A DNA stretch of 64,000 bases from Calvatia gigantea (taxonomy: Eukaryota; Basidiomycota; Agaricomycetes; Agaricales; Lycoperdaceae), in the NCBI GenBank assembly GCA_025093985.1, contig JACAAK010000016.1, positions 1 through 64,000 on the forward strand, read 5' to 3'. Shown here in pieces: positions 20,960 to 32,747 of the stretch. The translations under genes and the position numbers were made by a program. Under the pieces are notes generated by a model, which was not told the DNA's origin, did not search any database, and saw only the letters and a list, made by a program, of their open reading frames with translations. Position 1 is the first letter of the stretch. Each line of letters starts with the position of its first letter.

Positions 20960-21650
20960 TTTTGTTATTTCCTGTCAACTCCAAAAAGGAGGGAGGAACG
21001 GTTAAGTCCCTTATTTGTTTTTCCATACAACTCCAAAGAGGTGGAAGGATCTTGAAATTGACCCTGTATATTTTTCCGGACTCTCGATTCAAGGCGGATG
21101 GATAAATTCCATGTAGATGTTTTACCGTCAACTCACGAAGAGGTGGAAGGTTACAAACAAAACCTATGAAACTTTTCCTCAATCTTGTGAAAGAGAGAAA
21201 GGATCGTTAGACCCTATCTTATTTTTATCTTGTGAAAGGAATAAGTTCCTGCCATATTTTTACGGTCGACTCTTGAACGAGTATGAAGGAATATGTTCCT
21301 AATTTATTTTATCCAACAACTCATAAGAGGTGGAAAGGTAAAAGTGTAAACCTTATAATATTTTCTCCTACAACTCATTAGAGGAGGAAGGAATAATTTC
21401 CTAATGTTATTTTTGCCTAAGACGCTCATCTTGAGATGTCAGCAGGGATAACTCCCCATTTGTTTTATCAGCGACTCGTAAGAGGCAATAGGAACAATTG
21501 AAAGTCCTATGAATATATTTTTCCAGCAACTGTGGCAGAAAGGAATATTTCTAAACCTAATATTTTTATCCAAGCGTCTTCGTATGAAGGCGGAAGGGAA
21601 TATCATTTCCTTTGTATTTTCCCCATCAACTCTGAAGAGGAGGGCTCACA
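20960..21650. repeat. Degenerate minisatellite of hairpin-forming units, about 55-65 bp
   Basis: At least ten diverged units share a core like CAACTCNNAAGAGGTGGAAGG followed by a T-rich spacer with TTTTTCC or TTTTATC. Within units, GAGTT/AACTC and GGAA/TTCC complements could pair. No frame is kept across the array. It lies near the 3' end of the non-autonomous element, read on the minus strand. Confidence 0.65.
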
Positions 21651-22254
21651 ATAACATAGGAATTGGTATCATGTTGCAGCAATTGCTCGAGCCAGCTAGT
21701 TGCAAGGCCATTAGACTTTATTGCCAAAGTGAGGTCGACGAAGTGGTTTTGGAAATGTGGATAAAATCCAGTGTAATCACATGAAGGCGGATTGAAATCC
21801 AGCTCAATCAAAGATTGTAGATTCCTTCCATATAACACGTATAGTGCTCATCTAGTGTCATTCAAACTCTCTTCTTATCTTGTAAGCCAAAGCCTGTCAG
21901 ATTATTCCAGTGTATCTTCTCATCCAGTCTGCAAAAGCAGTTTTGTCATCAACACTAAGCATTTCTCACATGCACGGATAACTGGAGAATTGAATCACAA
22001 AAGCGATGCCTTCAACTTAATGAAGTTCCTTTGCTGTTAAGTGCAGGATAAGGCAGTCATCAGATTTGGAGTAAGAATACTGTATCCATTATTCTCCTCC
22101 ATGCTTTTCAGCATGTTAAGTTTCTTAACACATGTTACTCAATCGTATCGCTTTTTAGGGCTCAGAGAGTGTTTATTATGTTACAAACCACTGCGGTGCA
22201 CATCAATTAAGACAGACTGGCAAAGTGTAGCTATTTGAAGCTTTAATTGTATGC

Positions 22255-24000
22255 AGTTATTCACCAGCGATTAAGAACTTGTTTTACTGTACTCCTCCCT
22301 CAGCAACGAGTATTTCGATTTAAATGTCAACATGCATTGTTAATGGTGGATCATTATCGATGCAATTCCAGAAATAAAAGAATTTTCTTGCAAGTTTGTT
22401 AAGCTATGTGAGGCGAAAGCTCATATGGAGGCATAACCATCACATATTTTTAGGATAATATATCCAAGCTGTTGCGCTTTTCTGGTAGGCACTAGTGTGA
22501 ACGTGTAGCAAGTCTTATGCTTGTTCAACTCTAGTCAGTGAGTCCAAACGAGTTCTTCTTGAAATTGAACACCTAATCCATTATAGTCTTCCTGTAGGTG
22601 ACCCACATAATGAACAGTGCGGTCTTTCCTAGACAGGTTCAATTGTGCAATGCATTATTAGCCAGCATTTTATTCTATAACTCCTCCACAATGGTCATTC
22701 CACACAAGTGGCAACACAGAAGTGTGGTATGTCAAAAGTAGTAGATATCCTGTAAAGGATGTGCATATTATGCATCAAATTGGCGAATATGTCAGTGTAA
22801 GACATAGGATATGGTGGGCAGAGATTTCTCGAATGGAAATGGAAAGGATTCAGGAGGTGATCGTGGAATTAAATGGAATATATCCTGCAACATCAACAGA
22901 TGGCAGATAAAGAAGTTGCTATCTCTTGCTTCATGCAGGTTTTGCTCTCTTCTTTGCAAATGAACTGGTTTTACTGCTATCCAGTTGCTGAATCATGACG
23001 TTTAAGGGTATATTCCCTCATCGAATAAGGCATCTGAATATGGATTGTTCATAGAATGTTAACCCTTTCTGTGTGCTGCTTGAACTTGAAAGTTCTTGTT
23101 GATCAAACGATCGAGGTATGTTTCCATCCCAAATAAGTGATTATGTTTGGGTGGTCATCATGTTAACTGATGCGCCGCGAAGCCAAACCCACAGTACAGA
23201 ACCAAATTAATGGTTTATCCCTTGATTTACACAATTAAGTGTCTTCCACTATAAACACTTGGACTGGCACGTTACGCTCTAGTCAACGCTAAACTATCAC
23301 TGAGACGGATAAGACTTTCCCGTTGCCATAAAGCTTTTAGGCTCTCAAAGTGTAGTGCGGATCAGTCTCTCTACGTCAACCATTGCAAAAGCATTGGGAG
23401 TAGGAGGTTTAAGTGGGTTATTCATGCCACGAATATTTGCTATTGCTCTCGTTTAGACAAACTCTCCTCCATAATCAGTTGTGACAGTGGCCATTGTCAG
23501 CTATACTGTAGAGGTTTCTCTAATGAATCTTAGAGCCTCATAACTTCTTTCGAAGGAGGACAACTATCATCATGAGATGAGAAGTCATGGAGTAGCGTTG
23601 TAATCGACGACTAGCAATTCCATCAAGTCCAAGTATTATGCTCAAGGACGAGGATATTCATATAAGAGATTCTGGATAAAGGTACTGATGCAATTTCCCT
23701 TGTGAAATAATCCAGAGTGGTGATGAAATAATGCAATCATCTCGACAAGTTGTAAAAGACAAGTGGAGAAGGCATAATCATGGGAAGTTCTGTTTGATGA
23801 TGTCAAACGATATAGTCTAGTAGGCGTAATGTTCAACAACCATTCATCTCCTTGCTTATAATGCAAGTTCGTGTACAACAATGAGATTGGGTGAATGAAA
23901 ACAGCTCTGCATGACTTATTGCAAAGATGGTGACCTTTTAACGATTGCCTCAAAAGTATTACACTCAAGGACATATGTTATAAGATTTTCTCGATATAGA
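22255..24000 (-). pseudogene. Eroded copia pol-like DNA inside the non-autonomous element
   Basis: On the plus strand, short exact or near-exact blocks occur in the same order as in copia B (29470-31400). ACTCCTCCCTCAGC at about 22293 matches about 29475. GGATCAGTCTCTC at 23358 compares with GGTTCAGTCTCTC at about 30655. CTCTCCTCCATAATC at 23463 compares with TTCTCCTCCATTATC at about 30760. ACTTCTTTCGAAGGAGGAC near 23534 is exact against about 30857. TAACGATTGCCTC near 23940 compares with TAACGGTTGCCTC at about 31315. Between them there are many substitutions and indels, and no reading frame survives. It is therefore a fossil of the reverse-transcriptase linker to protease region. Confidence 0.7.
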
Positions 24001-25469
24001 TTGGCCGCACACTAATGTGGCACTTCAAATCTTTTATCCCTAATGTCATAGATTAATGCTGGAATATGAAAGCAGTTCAGATACTTGTCATTCCCAAAGG
24101 ATTCCAGTTTTCTTGCCTCAAGCCTAATGTAAAGCGGCGAGGTCTAAGAATTAAATCTGGTGACACAGTGCTGAAGCTCAACTGTTATACATTGGGAGCT
24201 ATTCTGCTAATTCCTAGACTTGTTGTAATTTCCTTTCTTTGTAATGATGTGATTCACGAGATCCTATAAGGGATATTCTTCTCAAGTGAATAGAGTGACA
24301 TGCTCCCACTATCATCTTCATATGATTCATAAGGATTTCTCACTTGTTGCGTAGAAAAGGATTTATAGCCAGCGCTTACATCTCACATGGCACACCATTA
24401 TTTGTAGCATTTATCAAGGAGTATGAAGTCGAAAGTACTACCATATATCCTTCCATTGGTATCAAGGTCAGTGACATCCGAAGATGGTGACGCAAGAACT
24501 CCTCTGGTGCCAAGCTCTATAAAGAGCAGTCTAAAGGATTTCTTAAGGAATTCGTCAGCATGTTGTATCGTATGGTGCTATACACATCCTCTTTCTTGAT
24601 TATAGTTGCTAAATGGTGTGCTCAAGTCCTAACAATGGACGGCGACTTCCATAAAGTCAAACTTCCTTAAAGCAATCATTGTTATTCCTGTAGTTGGCGG
24701 ACAAAGCATTTTAATGTGCTCGTCCATGCTCTGACTTAAAACAGGTCTTCAAACTTGGGCACGTGAATATGCGCTTAACACAAGTGAAGTATTGTTGATG
24801 CTGGAAGCAGGGCGCGATATATAGCGACGCAGCTCCTCTATAAGAGAAATAGTATATGGCGGCAATTACTCAAGCTGGCAACATATTTAAACTATATTCT
24901 GAAGTATTTTCTGAAATGACATAATGGCAGTATTACCAGCTCATTATCCTTCTCCCTTTATTTCCCAGCTGCAAGAATGCAATAAGCATTCTTCTCCTTG
25001 CTATCTTCTTTGGATATTTTTGCGAATGCTGCAAGTGCTGCTACTATTGGCATAACGCCATGGTTTTATTGGTGCTGCAAGCCTTGCGGCTGCTGTCTAC
25101 CATACCAGCGTAAGCGCTGCAAATGCGGTGGCCCACTGCCTTAGCATGGCATAAAGCACTTAAAGTGCATAAGCTATCCGTAGAAAGAGAAAAGCAGTAG
25201 TCAAATAGATGTGGAAAGGGTAAAGTGTTAAAGCCTGGAGCAAAGAAACCAACAATGGACTTCTCAAAGATATTTTCTATATCCCAGCTTTATTTGATTA
25301 AGCGGGTCTTAGCGGCTTATGGCTGCCAGCTTAAGTGAGTCAAATAGCTCAGGTATATGCTCATGGTGTGTTATAGAATTCAAGGTGGGACTTGCCCAAT
25401 CGACTTGGAACACAAGAACACAAGACTTATAATTTGCCTGACACTGCAGTATTTATTGCGGTCACTAAG

Positions 25470-25908
25470 ACCAGCTAATTAACCAGCAAAGTGGAGTATA
25501 ATGCTCAGCATAAATGATACAACATATAGTAAATTACTGAGGTAGATCTGAAGAGAATCCCAGAAAGCCCAAAGCGTCATTGTCAATCAGAGAGAGAATA
25601 CCAGAACAGAGGTGGAGCAACCAGAGCAGAACAGTTCTGCTGTAACCCAGAATGGGGAGCAGACCTAAAGCAGTCGAACTAGACCGAAGATGACAGTTTG
25701 CCAAATCAAAGACCAAAAACGGGTAACAACATGTCAGCATCATGTAGGACTGCTGTGCATAGTGCACACATTCACAACATGGGTCAGACAGGGTATCAAG
25801 TGGACCAAAGGCACCACTGTCTCCCAGGTTGAAAGCGACTGTAGCCTCCTCTAACTCTGCCAGCATTGCTAATGCGGTCCAAGTGAGCAGCAGTTGGGGC
25901 CCATAACC
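25470..25908 (-). other. 5' leader of the non-autonomous element, with primer binding site
   Basis: Reading on the minus strand from the 5' LTR, the first bases are GGTTATGGGCCCC (25896-25908), identical to the copia B primer-binding region. The next 150 or so bases align with copia B 33640-33790 (CACCGTCTCCCAGGTTG block). The open frame of 134 codons here (25534-25935) overlaps the LTR edge and is probably not a gene. Confidence 0.75.
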
Positions 25909-26456
25909 TGTTGAGAGAATGAGTAGACATCCCAATATAAGTTCACACTACCTAAGCGTGTAGGCATCAGCGGTGGAGGGTAGTTGTATTCATCCAGGAG
26001 ACAGTCCAGTAGGAGAGATGCCTGGTAGTGGACAAAGTCCTGCTTATACCAGCATACTTAGAGAGTCTTGAGGATAGGGAAGTGATGCTTAGAGAAGCTA
26101 GCATAGAGGAGAGAAGACATATAGTCTTATACCAAAGGGTGTAGCCAAAAGGCATATATACTACAATGCTACATAAGGGTATATATACTAATATCCCTGG
26201 TCTGTGCACTCTAAACCCTTATATGGGTGAGGTCTAACTACTAGTAGCATAATTGGAGCATACTGTGTACGACGCATGTACTAGAAGGTTCCATGTGGAG
26301 GGTATAACCGACTACCAGAAGGGCGGTACAACTACTGCGTACGTAGTCCGTGATGGTCCATTATTATTGACCCTCTGAAGGTGAAATACTTGAACCCCAT
26401 TTCAGCTATACGTAAATAGACTGAACCAACATAGTGGTACGGAGCGAGATTCAACA
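25909..26456 (-). mobile_element. 5' LTR of the non-autonomous element
   Basis: This 548-bp LTR is nearly identical to 19682-20225, differing by scattered transitions and one 4-base insertion (ATACGTAAATAG versus ATAAATAG). The near identity shows a fairly recent insertion. The flank AAGCT follows at 26457. Confidence 0.88.
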
Positions 26457-26507
26457 AAGCTGAAGGTACAATAACTGGGAGCAGAGGCAATAAAGTGTGA
26501 ATGCAAT

Positions 26508-27125
26508 TGTAGAGACAGTGAACTGTTCTATTGGAGAAACAAGAGGCAGGCACAGTTGTGTCCGTCAACCGTTAATGCTGAGACAGAGACAACAAGTTCA
26601 GGGGGAGAGGCTCAGTCAAGGTCATGAGACTTTGTTGATAGACCAGAACAGGGAGGTTGGAACGATGAGCCTGATCCATGCTGTGATCTGAGAGGATAAG
26701 TCCCCAAGCCGAATTCATCTGGCTCAAGGACACAAGAGTAGATTAAGAGAGAACAAAGTTTCAGGGATGAGGCAACAGACAGAGAGAGATGTGTTGATAG
26801 AAAAACAGAGAGTGGGATCCTCTATATTCGATGCTCTGCTATTACTGCCCATGGGTCTTATATACTGAGAAACTGAGTCCGTGCACATTGCAAACTACTG
26901 TGAAACGTCATAGAAACTGAGGTGCTATGGAAATTAAAGAGAGTAGTGGTAGATTGGGGGTAAGTAGAGGATAGCTGAACATGAGGAAGGGGGGTGTGTG
27001 TGCGGGGATCAAAAAGGGTTGACGGAAATTATACAGACACTGACACAAGGACTTTGTCTTGAGAGCTAGTGGTGGGTGGATGTTCGGTTGTTCATTTTAC
27101 GGCCAGCCAGTTTCCAGCCTCCACA
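26508..27125. mobile_element. 618-bp insertion in exon 1 of 7TM copy 1
   Basis: Copy 2 lacks this segment: its exon reads continuously across the site. The insertion begins TGTAGAGACAGTGAACTG and ends CAGTTTCCAGCCTCCACA, so the ends are an imperfect 18-bp inverted repeat. CAAT flanks both sides (26504-26507 and 27126-27129). It holds no gene. It has both LTR-like (TG...CA) and TIR-element features, so its class is open. Confidence 0.7.
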
Positions 27126-27221
27126 CAATACCATAAAAGACTCCGAGGATGGCAGTAGTGCCAACAAGGTCAAAGGCCTCAGCGAGGAGTAGTCCACTCT
27201 GAGATACTGTATGGTGGCCAT

Positions 27222-27392
27222 TGAAAGTCGGGGAAAGGGGAGTAAGTCAACCATATTCCCATTCTGTGAGCATATATATAGCAGTTATTCGGTCAGTGAA
27301 TTATCGCTGCCATCAGACAATGCACCAGTATCTGTTAAACACGACCGCACTGAGATTGCTACGTGATCAAAGCTGGGAGCCTAGTGGCCGGT
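27222..27392 (-). promoter_or_regulatory. Promoter region of 7TM copy 1
   Basis: Upstream of the ATG at 27221, on the minus strand, lies a TATA-like run (plus strand CATATATATAG, about 27270-27281), about 50 bp from the ATG. The same element at the same distance is present in copies 2 and 3. The copia B insertion at 27393 separates this stretch from its former upstream DNA. Confidence 0.6.
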
Positions 27393-27801
27393 TGTTAAGA
27401 CGAGTACACTACAATAGCTTGCACTAGTGGCGGAGGGGAGTCATACTCACTGGGTTTGTTGAGATGGTAGTTATAGACCATAGCTAGAGGATATCTTAGA
27501 GGAATGATGGGCAGAAGAGTAGACTGGATTGTCTAAGGAATGTACGCATACTACATAGGTCTTATATATCTAACGTCTCTGGTCTGTGCGCCGTTCTACC
27601 TAATACAGGTGAGGTCTTATCTGCCAGTAGCATATACAGAGCATACTGCGTACATTGTTCTATTTAATAGACCATGACCAGCAACCTAGAGTGCGGTCTA
27701 GTACATTGTCCGTTATCTCTCTTCAAGAGTGAAGTACTCAAGAACCCGTTTCAGCTATAAATAGACTGAACCAACGTAGTGGTACGGATCGAGATTCAAC
27801 A
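27393..27801 (-). mobile_element. Copia B 3' LTR
   Basis: This 409-bp LTR runs from TGTTAAGACGAG to GATCGAGATTCAACA (plus strand). On the minus strand it begins TGTTGAATCTCG and ends CGTCTTAACA. A TATA-like CTATTTATAGC (minus strand) lies about 40 bp in. The purine tract AGTGAGGAGGAG precedes it on the minus strand. Confidence 0.93.
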
Positions 27802-27826
27802 CTCCTCCTCACTTGAAGGAGGGAGA

Positions 27827-30800
27827 TTAACGTTTCAACAATCGAGCGGTTTTATCCCATGCTTCGATATCGGAACCGAAAATCAGTCCTAGTTCAGGAC
27901 GGAAGAGATTGATTTTGGTTATGCCAAGATTCTTTGTAAAGATATCGGCGGGATTGTCTTGTGAAGACACATCACCAATAACAATAATACCCTCCTCGAC
28001 TAATTCTCACACATAGTGGTAATGAATATCCATGTGCTTCGATCATTTTTCAACAATGGGATTTTCAGTCCAGAATTTGGACCCATCGTTGTCGCCGTAG
28101 AGAATAGGAGTTGGGTGCTCAATTTTGAGCTCCTCCAGAAGCTGTGACAGCCATTTCACTTGTCATGAAGCGTCAGACAGTTCTTTATATTCTGCCTCAG
28201 TGGATGATAATGAAACCGTCTTTTGTCGCCACGAAGTCCAGGTGACAGCACCGGACGCGATCATACAAACGTTTCCCGATACAGATCGGCGGGTTTCAGT
28301 ATCTTGAGCCCAATCTGAGTCACTGAGGCATTCCAACGTCACCGTCGGTTTCCCAGTATCGCCTTCATATTTCAATGCATAGTTCCTTGTCATAGACAAG
28401 TACTTTAATACATGAATTCCAGTGCGATAGTGCTCGGGTGCGGGGTTAGTGGCATGTTGTGCCAGCTTAACTACGGCAAAGGCTATGTCGGGCCTAGTAC
28501 TGATCATCAAGTACATTAAAGATCCAACCAATTGTTGGTACTTTAGATGGAAGGGGTGTGTTGCAGTTTCTTTGTTCGTTATGAACTGAAAGCCAGCTGG
28601 TAATGGTGTTTTAGCCGCGGCAGACTGCGGAATCTGGAAGCGCTGCAAGATCTTATCTAGGTATTTCACCTGTTGGATAAAGATTTGATGCTTGGAGCGA
28701 TTCCTCGAAATTTTCATTCCAAGGAATTCTTCACAGGGACCGTGGTCTCTACATTCCCACTTTTTGGTGAACTTTCCCTTCAACTCTTTGAGGAGGGGGG
28801 AGTTTTTCTTTCCCAAGAAATTCACGTCATCAACATAAACAATGGCTACTACAAGCTCTTTTGTTTTCGGATGTCTGTGAAAATATACAGCATAGTCGGA
28901 TTTGCAGCAGGTAAATCCCAGCTCAATCATAGATTGATGCAATTCTTTCCACCACTGGCGACCGGCTTGTTTAAGGCCGTAGATCGCTCGTCTAAGTCTC
29001 CATACTTTTCCTTCCTGCCCGGGAAGTTGAAACCCTTCGGGCTGTTCCATGTATATTTCCTCATCCAGTTTGCCATATAAATAGGCTGTTTTTACGTCAA
29101 TGCTATGCATATCCCAATCATGGATTGCAGCGAGTGCGAAGCTTACGCGCACAGACTCATAGCGGACAACTGGTGAGAAAAGCTCGTTATAGTCGATGCC
29201 TTCAATCTGCGAGAACCCTTTCACAACTAGGCGAGCTTGCAGGCGGCCATCAGACTTTTCGAGAAATACCCAACGGTTTTTAACTGTCCTCCTTCCTTTC
29301 AGAAGATCTACAAGTTCGTATACCCCTCGTTTCTTTAACGCTTCGAGTTCCTCGATACACGCAGCCATCCATTTTGCCTTAATGGGCTCAGGAAGCTTAA
29401 GCATGTCATGGAAAGTTTCAGGTTCTCCGTGTGTGGTATTATGTACCGTCTGTATCAAGAAATCGATCAGTTTTACTCCTCCCTCAGCGACAAGCCTTTC
29501 AATGTCCATATCATTTATGTCGTGAGACGTTGGATCATTGTTTTCAGGCATAGGCGGCAGTTCCGGATGTGGAGGGAGCTGAAATGGAGGCATATCAAAG
29601 GGTTGTGGTGGGTACCGCTCAGCACGAACTCTTTGCCTCACATATTCAGGATGGTTAGTCCTTGCTCTTCGCTCACGAATAATTTCGTCCAAAGGGGCAT
29701 TGGCGTGGACGCGCTGCCTTTGCCTCTGCTGCTCTTGTCGGTGAGTCTGATCTATTTCTCTTTCGATCGAAATTGGACGCCTGTTTTCTCCATATGTATT
29801 ACCTGGTCTGACAGGAGGCCTGCCTTGTCGTTGAGAACGACGCGGCTCTACCTGGTCTGAACCAACAGCACAACACTTGGGGACCGGGATTGGGAATTCC
29901 TCATTCTCGGTATCCCATACATCTCTATCCACATGCCAATTATCACGTACATCAGGCTCCTCCTCAACGGTCGTTCCACGCGAAGGTGGTGACTCAGGTG
30001 GGGGAACCCAAGGTGGCGTATTGCCAGGTGATGGCCGTCATGAATCTATGCTGTCTGGCGGAGTAGAATCCCGCCGGGGTAAAGGAGGTGAAGGCGGAGA
30101 ATATTTCGGTTTGAATGGTGGAGAAACTGGAGGTAACAATACTGGATGATCAGGTGGAGGTGGAACAATTCCAGCATCATCCGAAGATGGCGGAATAGGT
30201 GGTTCATCCTTTAATCCTGGTCTAGGCAGATTTCTTTCTCCTCCGTGATTAGGCCGGTTACTGCTATCCGGCACTGAATCAGGGCATTTGGGAAAATATC
30301 CCTCATCGAATAAGGCGTTTGGTGATACAAAGATCACATTGCCTGTCATGTGCTGCATAAAGATGTAGTTCTTGCTACCTTTATATCCAAGAAAGATCAT
30401 AATCTCGGATTTTGCGGACAATTTGTTTGGGTGGATCTCATCGGGTAGATATACATACGTGCCGCATCCAAACACACGAATATGGGACAAATTTGGCTTT
30501 TCCCTCGAATAACACTCAAAAGGTGTCTTCCACTGTAGATGCTGGACTGGCGTGCGATTGTATAAATGCACAGCTGTATTCAACGCAAATTCCCACCACA
30601 AGTCAGGTAGACATGCCTGTAGCCTTATAGCTTGGGCTTTCTCGTGTAGGGTGCGGTTCAGTCTCTCTGCTCTCCCATTCTGCTGATGCGCATAGGGAGC
30701 AGTGGTCTCGTGGGTAATTCCACATGCTGCGAGTCCTGCCAATAACCTTTCATTGACATATTCTCCTCCATTATCGGTGCGAAGTCGTTTGACTTGCATT

Positions 30801-32713
30801 CCGGAAAGGTTCTCTAATGCACTGATCAGCTGAATAAGCTTCTCAGAAGCCTCGGACTTCTTTCGAAGGAGGACTACATGTGCGTGAGAAGAAAAGTCAT
30901 CAAGGAACGTCATTGCCCATTTATATTTATGGTAACTAATGACGGGCAATTCCAGCAAGTCTGAGTGACATAGCTCAAAGACTGCGGTGGCTCGCTTGGG
31001 ATTAATCGGGAAGGGGTTATTATGTATTTTCCCCTTGGCACAGCCGTCGCAAATGCCTTTCCGAGTAGATGGTGCGGGAATCGACGCGATGCCCTCTACG
31101 TGCTTTGGAAGCTCGGAGAGTGTGCGATCCGAAGGATGTCCCATTCGACAATGCCAATTGATATAATCAAGTTGGCGTAATGTCAACACTACTGGTTTCT
31201 CCTTGCTATTTTGCAAGACATACATGTGCACCATATGTATGTTGTTTTTAAACAAACGATGAGGCCAGGCGGACAATACTGCTCATCCTGATTTTTCACG
31301 GATGGTGGTCCCTTTAACGGTTGCCTCTAGAACATAGCTGTTCCTAAGAATCTGGCCTGAGGACATTAACCGTTCTGTGATTTCTTTGATGTAAAAGACC
31401 GGCGCAATACATGAAGTAGCGCTCTTGGACTTTCCCTTGTCTGTCACGTCATGCTGGAAAATCACAGACCCTCGTCCTGTCATTTCATAAATCCGGTTGC
31501 CAGCGGCTTGTATAAGCCCGAAATGGCCCATCTTAACCTCTGCGAAATCAGAGAGATAACCGGTGACATGGTACGATGCTCCAGAATCAAGGAGCCAGTC
31601 TGTGTTATTCACAGAATGTTTATTCCCTTCTTCTCGACACTTTTGGCACTGAGACAAATCACAGATGTGATATGTGATGATCTGATTAAGATCCTCGTGC
31701 TCTTCGTGGAGTTCTGACCTTAACTTGTCTGAATACTTGTGATTATTCACGGTATATATAGCATTCATCTTACTTTCCAGCTTAGTCACACTAGCGGAAT
31801 AAGCAGAAGGAGAAGCACCTTGGGCGCGCTTCCAGCATACATTGCAGTTTAAAAAGTCTGTACAGCGGTGTCTACGACGAGTCCCTACAGGAGGTGGACG
31901 ACGTGCTACATCTGCATAGGTGCCCCACTCTCTTCAGCGGCCACCTTGTCGTCCCAACTCAACCTCAGAATCTCCAGGGCGTCCCGCTCCGAGGCAGACA
32001 GACCCTGCGTCTGTATCGTCCCATCCCATCCGTTGATGGGGCTGCACATCATCTTCTGCATCAGAACAAGAATAGTAGTCAGTGGAAGGTACTGACCCGC
32101 ACCCTCCGTCGGAACCGTAGTCGGTGTCCGAGTCGTTGTCATCTAAGACCGACTCTAGGACGGACTCGATCTCCTTCGGTGCCTGCTTCTTCTTGAGTGG
32201 CTTGGGTTTCTTGATAATCGCCGGCCTGTTATACACTGGTGCTGGCCATGCGATCGCATCTTCCTCCCTTGTGACGGTGGATGGAGCGGACTCAACATCC
32301 ATCTCGTCAAAACGCTTCCACATCTCCTCCGAACTTTCGCCCGATGAAGAAGTTGATTTAAGACGTTCGTCCCACTTCTTCAGTACGGTAACCTTGGCTT
32401 TCACCGAAGGTTTGCGACGAGCTTCGGGCTCAGGCGCAGTGATGCGCGACGCGAGCGGAGTGGCATTGCTGCCAGTGGCGGCAGAGTTAGAGGCAATGGG
32501 AGGTGTCTTGGCTCAACACGTTGCTTCTACAAGGGAACGAGTGGATGGTGGCGGCACGGTTTGTGCCTGTGACACGAAATCCACATCCTGAATGTAACCA
32601 GAAGAGGTGGCAGCATTGCCTTGCACACCTCCCTCCTTTCCCTTTCCCTTTCCTTTTCCTCAGGGATGCCATCGGCGTTTCTTCTCGCCATCGCCTTCTC
32701 CTCCAGATGGCTT

Positions 32714-32747
<34 letters not shown>

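Larger units (their letters stand above)
19682..26456 (-). mobile_element. Non-autonomous LTR retroelement with LTR pair and no coding capacity
   Basis: Two LTRs (19682-20225 and 25909-26456) flank about 5.7 kb. The whole is bounded by AAGCT on both sides (19677-19681 and 26457-26461), a perfect 5-bp duplication inside exon 1 of 7TM copy 1. The uninterrupted target is visible in copy 2 at about 41710. The interior has no long frame. Its minus-strand leader matches that of copia copy B, and parts of the middle align with copy B integrase and protease DNA at low identity. It behaves like a large retrotransposon derivative that must move using proteins made elsewhere. Confidence 0.88.
18588..27221 (-). 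pseudogene. 7TM membrane protein gene, copy 1, interrupted by a 6.8-kb LTR element
   Basis: The gene has the same five-exon layout as copies 2 and 3. Exon 5 is 18588-18797, exon 4 18853-19007, exon 3 19059-19253 and exon 2 19295-19382. Exon 1 is split. Its 3' part is 19434-19681, and its 5' part lies between 26457 and the ATG at 27221. The LTR element 19682-26456 sits in exon 1, and a 618-bp insertion (26508-27125) lies further 5'. The donor of intron 1 reads CAG|CTTAG instead of CAG|GTTAG, so it is also lost. A frameshift near 27190 further breaks exon 1. Membrane segments such as SSFTILVTGLVIVHILLV remain. This copy cannot be functional. Confidence 0.88.

Noticed and set aside
20226..25900. 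Several 60-110 codon frames inside the non-autonomous element
   Set aside because: They are short, on both strands, without motifs, and the DNA aligns with copia pol in a non-coding, indel-rich way.
25534..25935. A 133-codon minus-strand frame with Leu-rich stretches
   Set aside because: It starts inside the 5' LTR and covers the retroelement leader and primer site. It is not conserved as coding in copia B.
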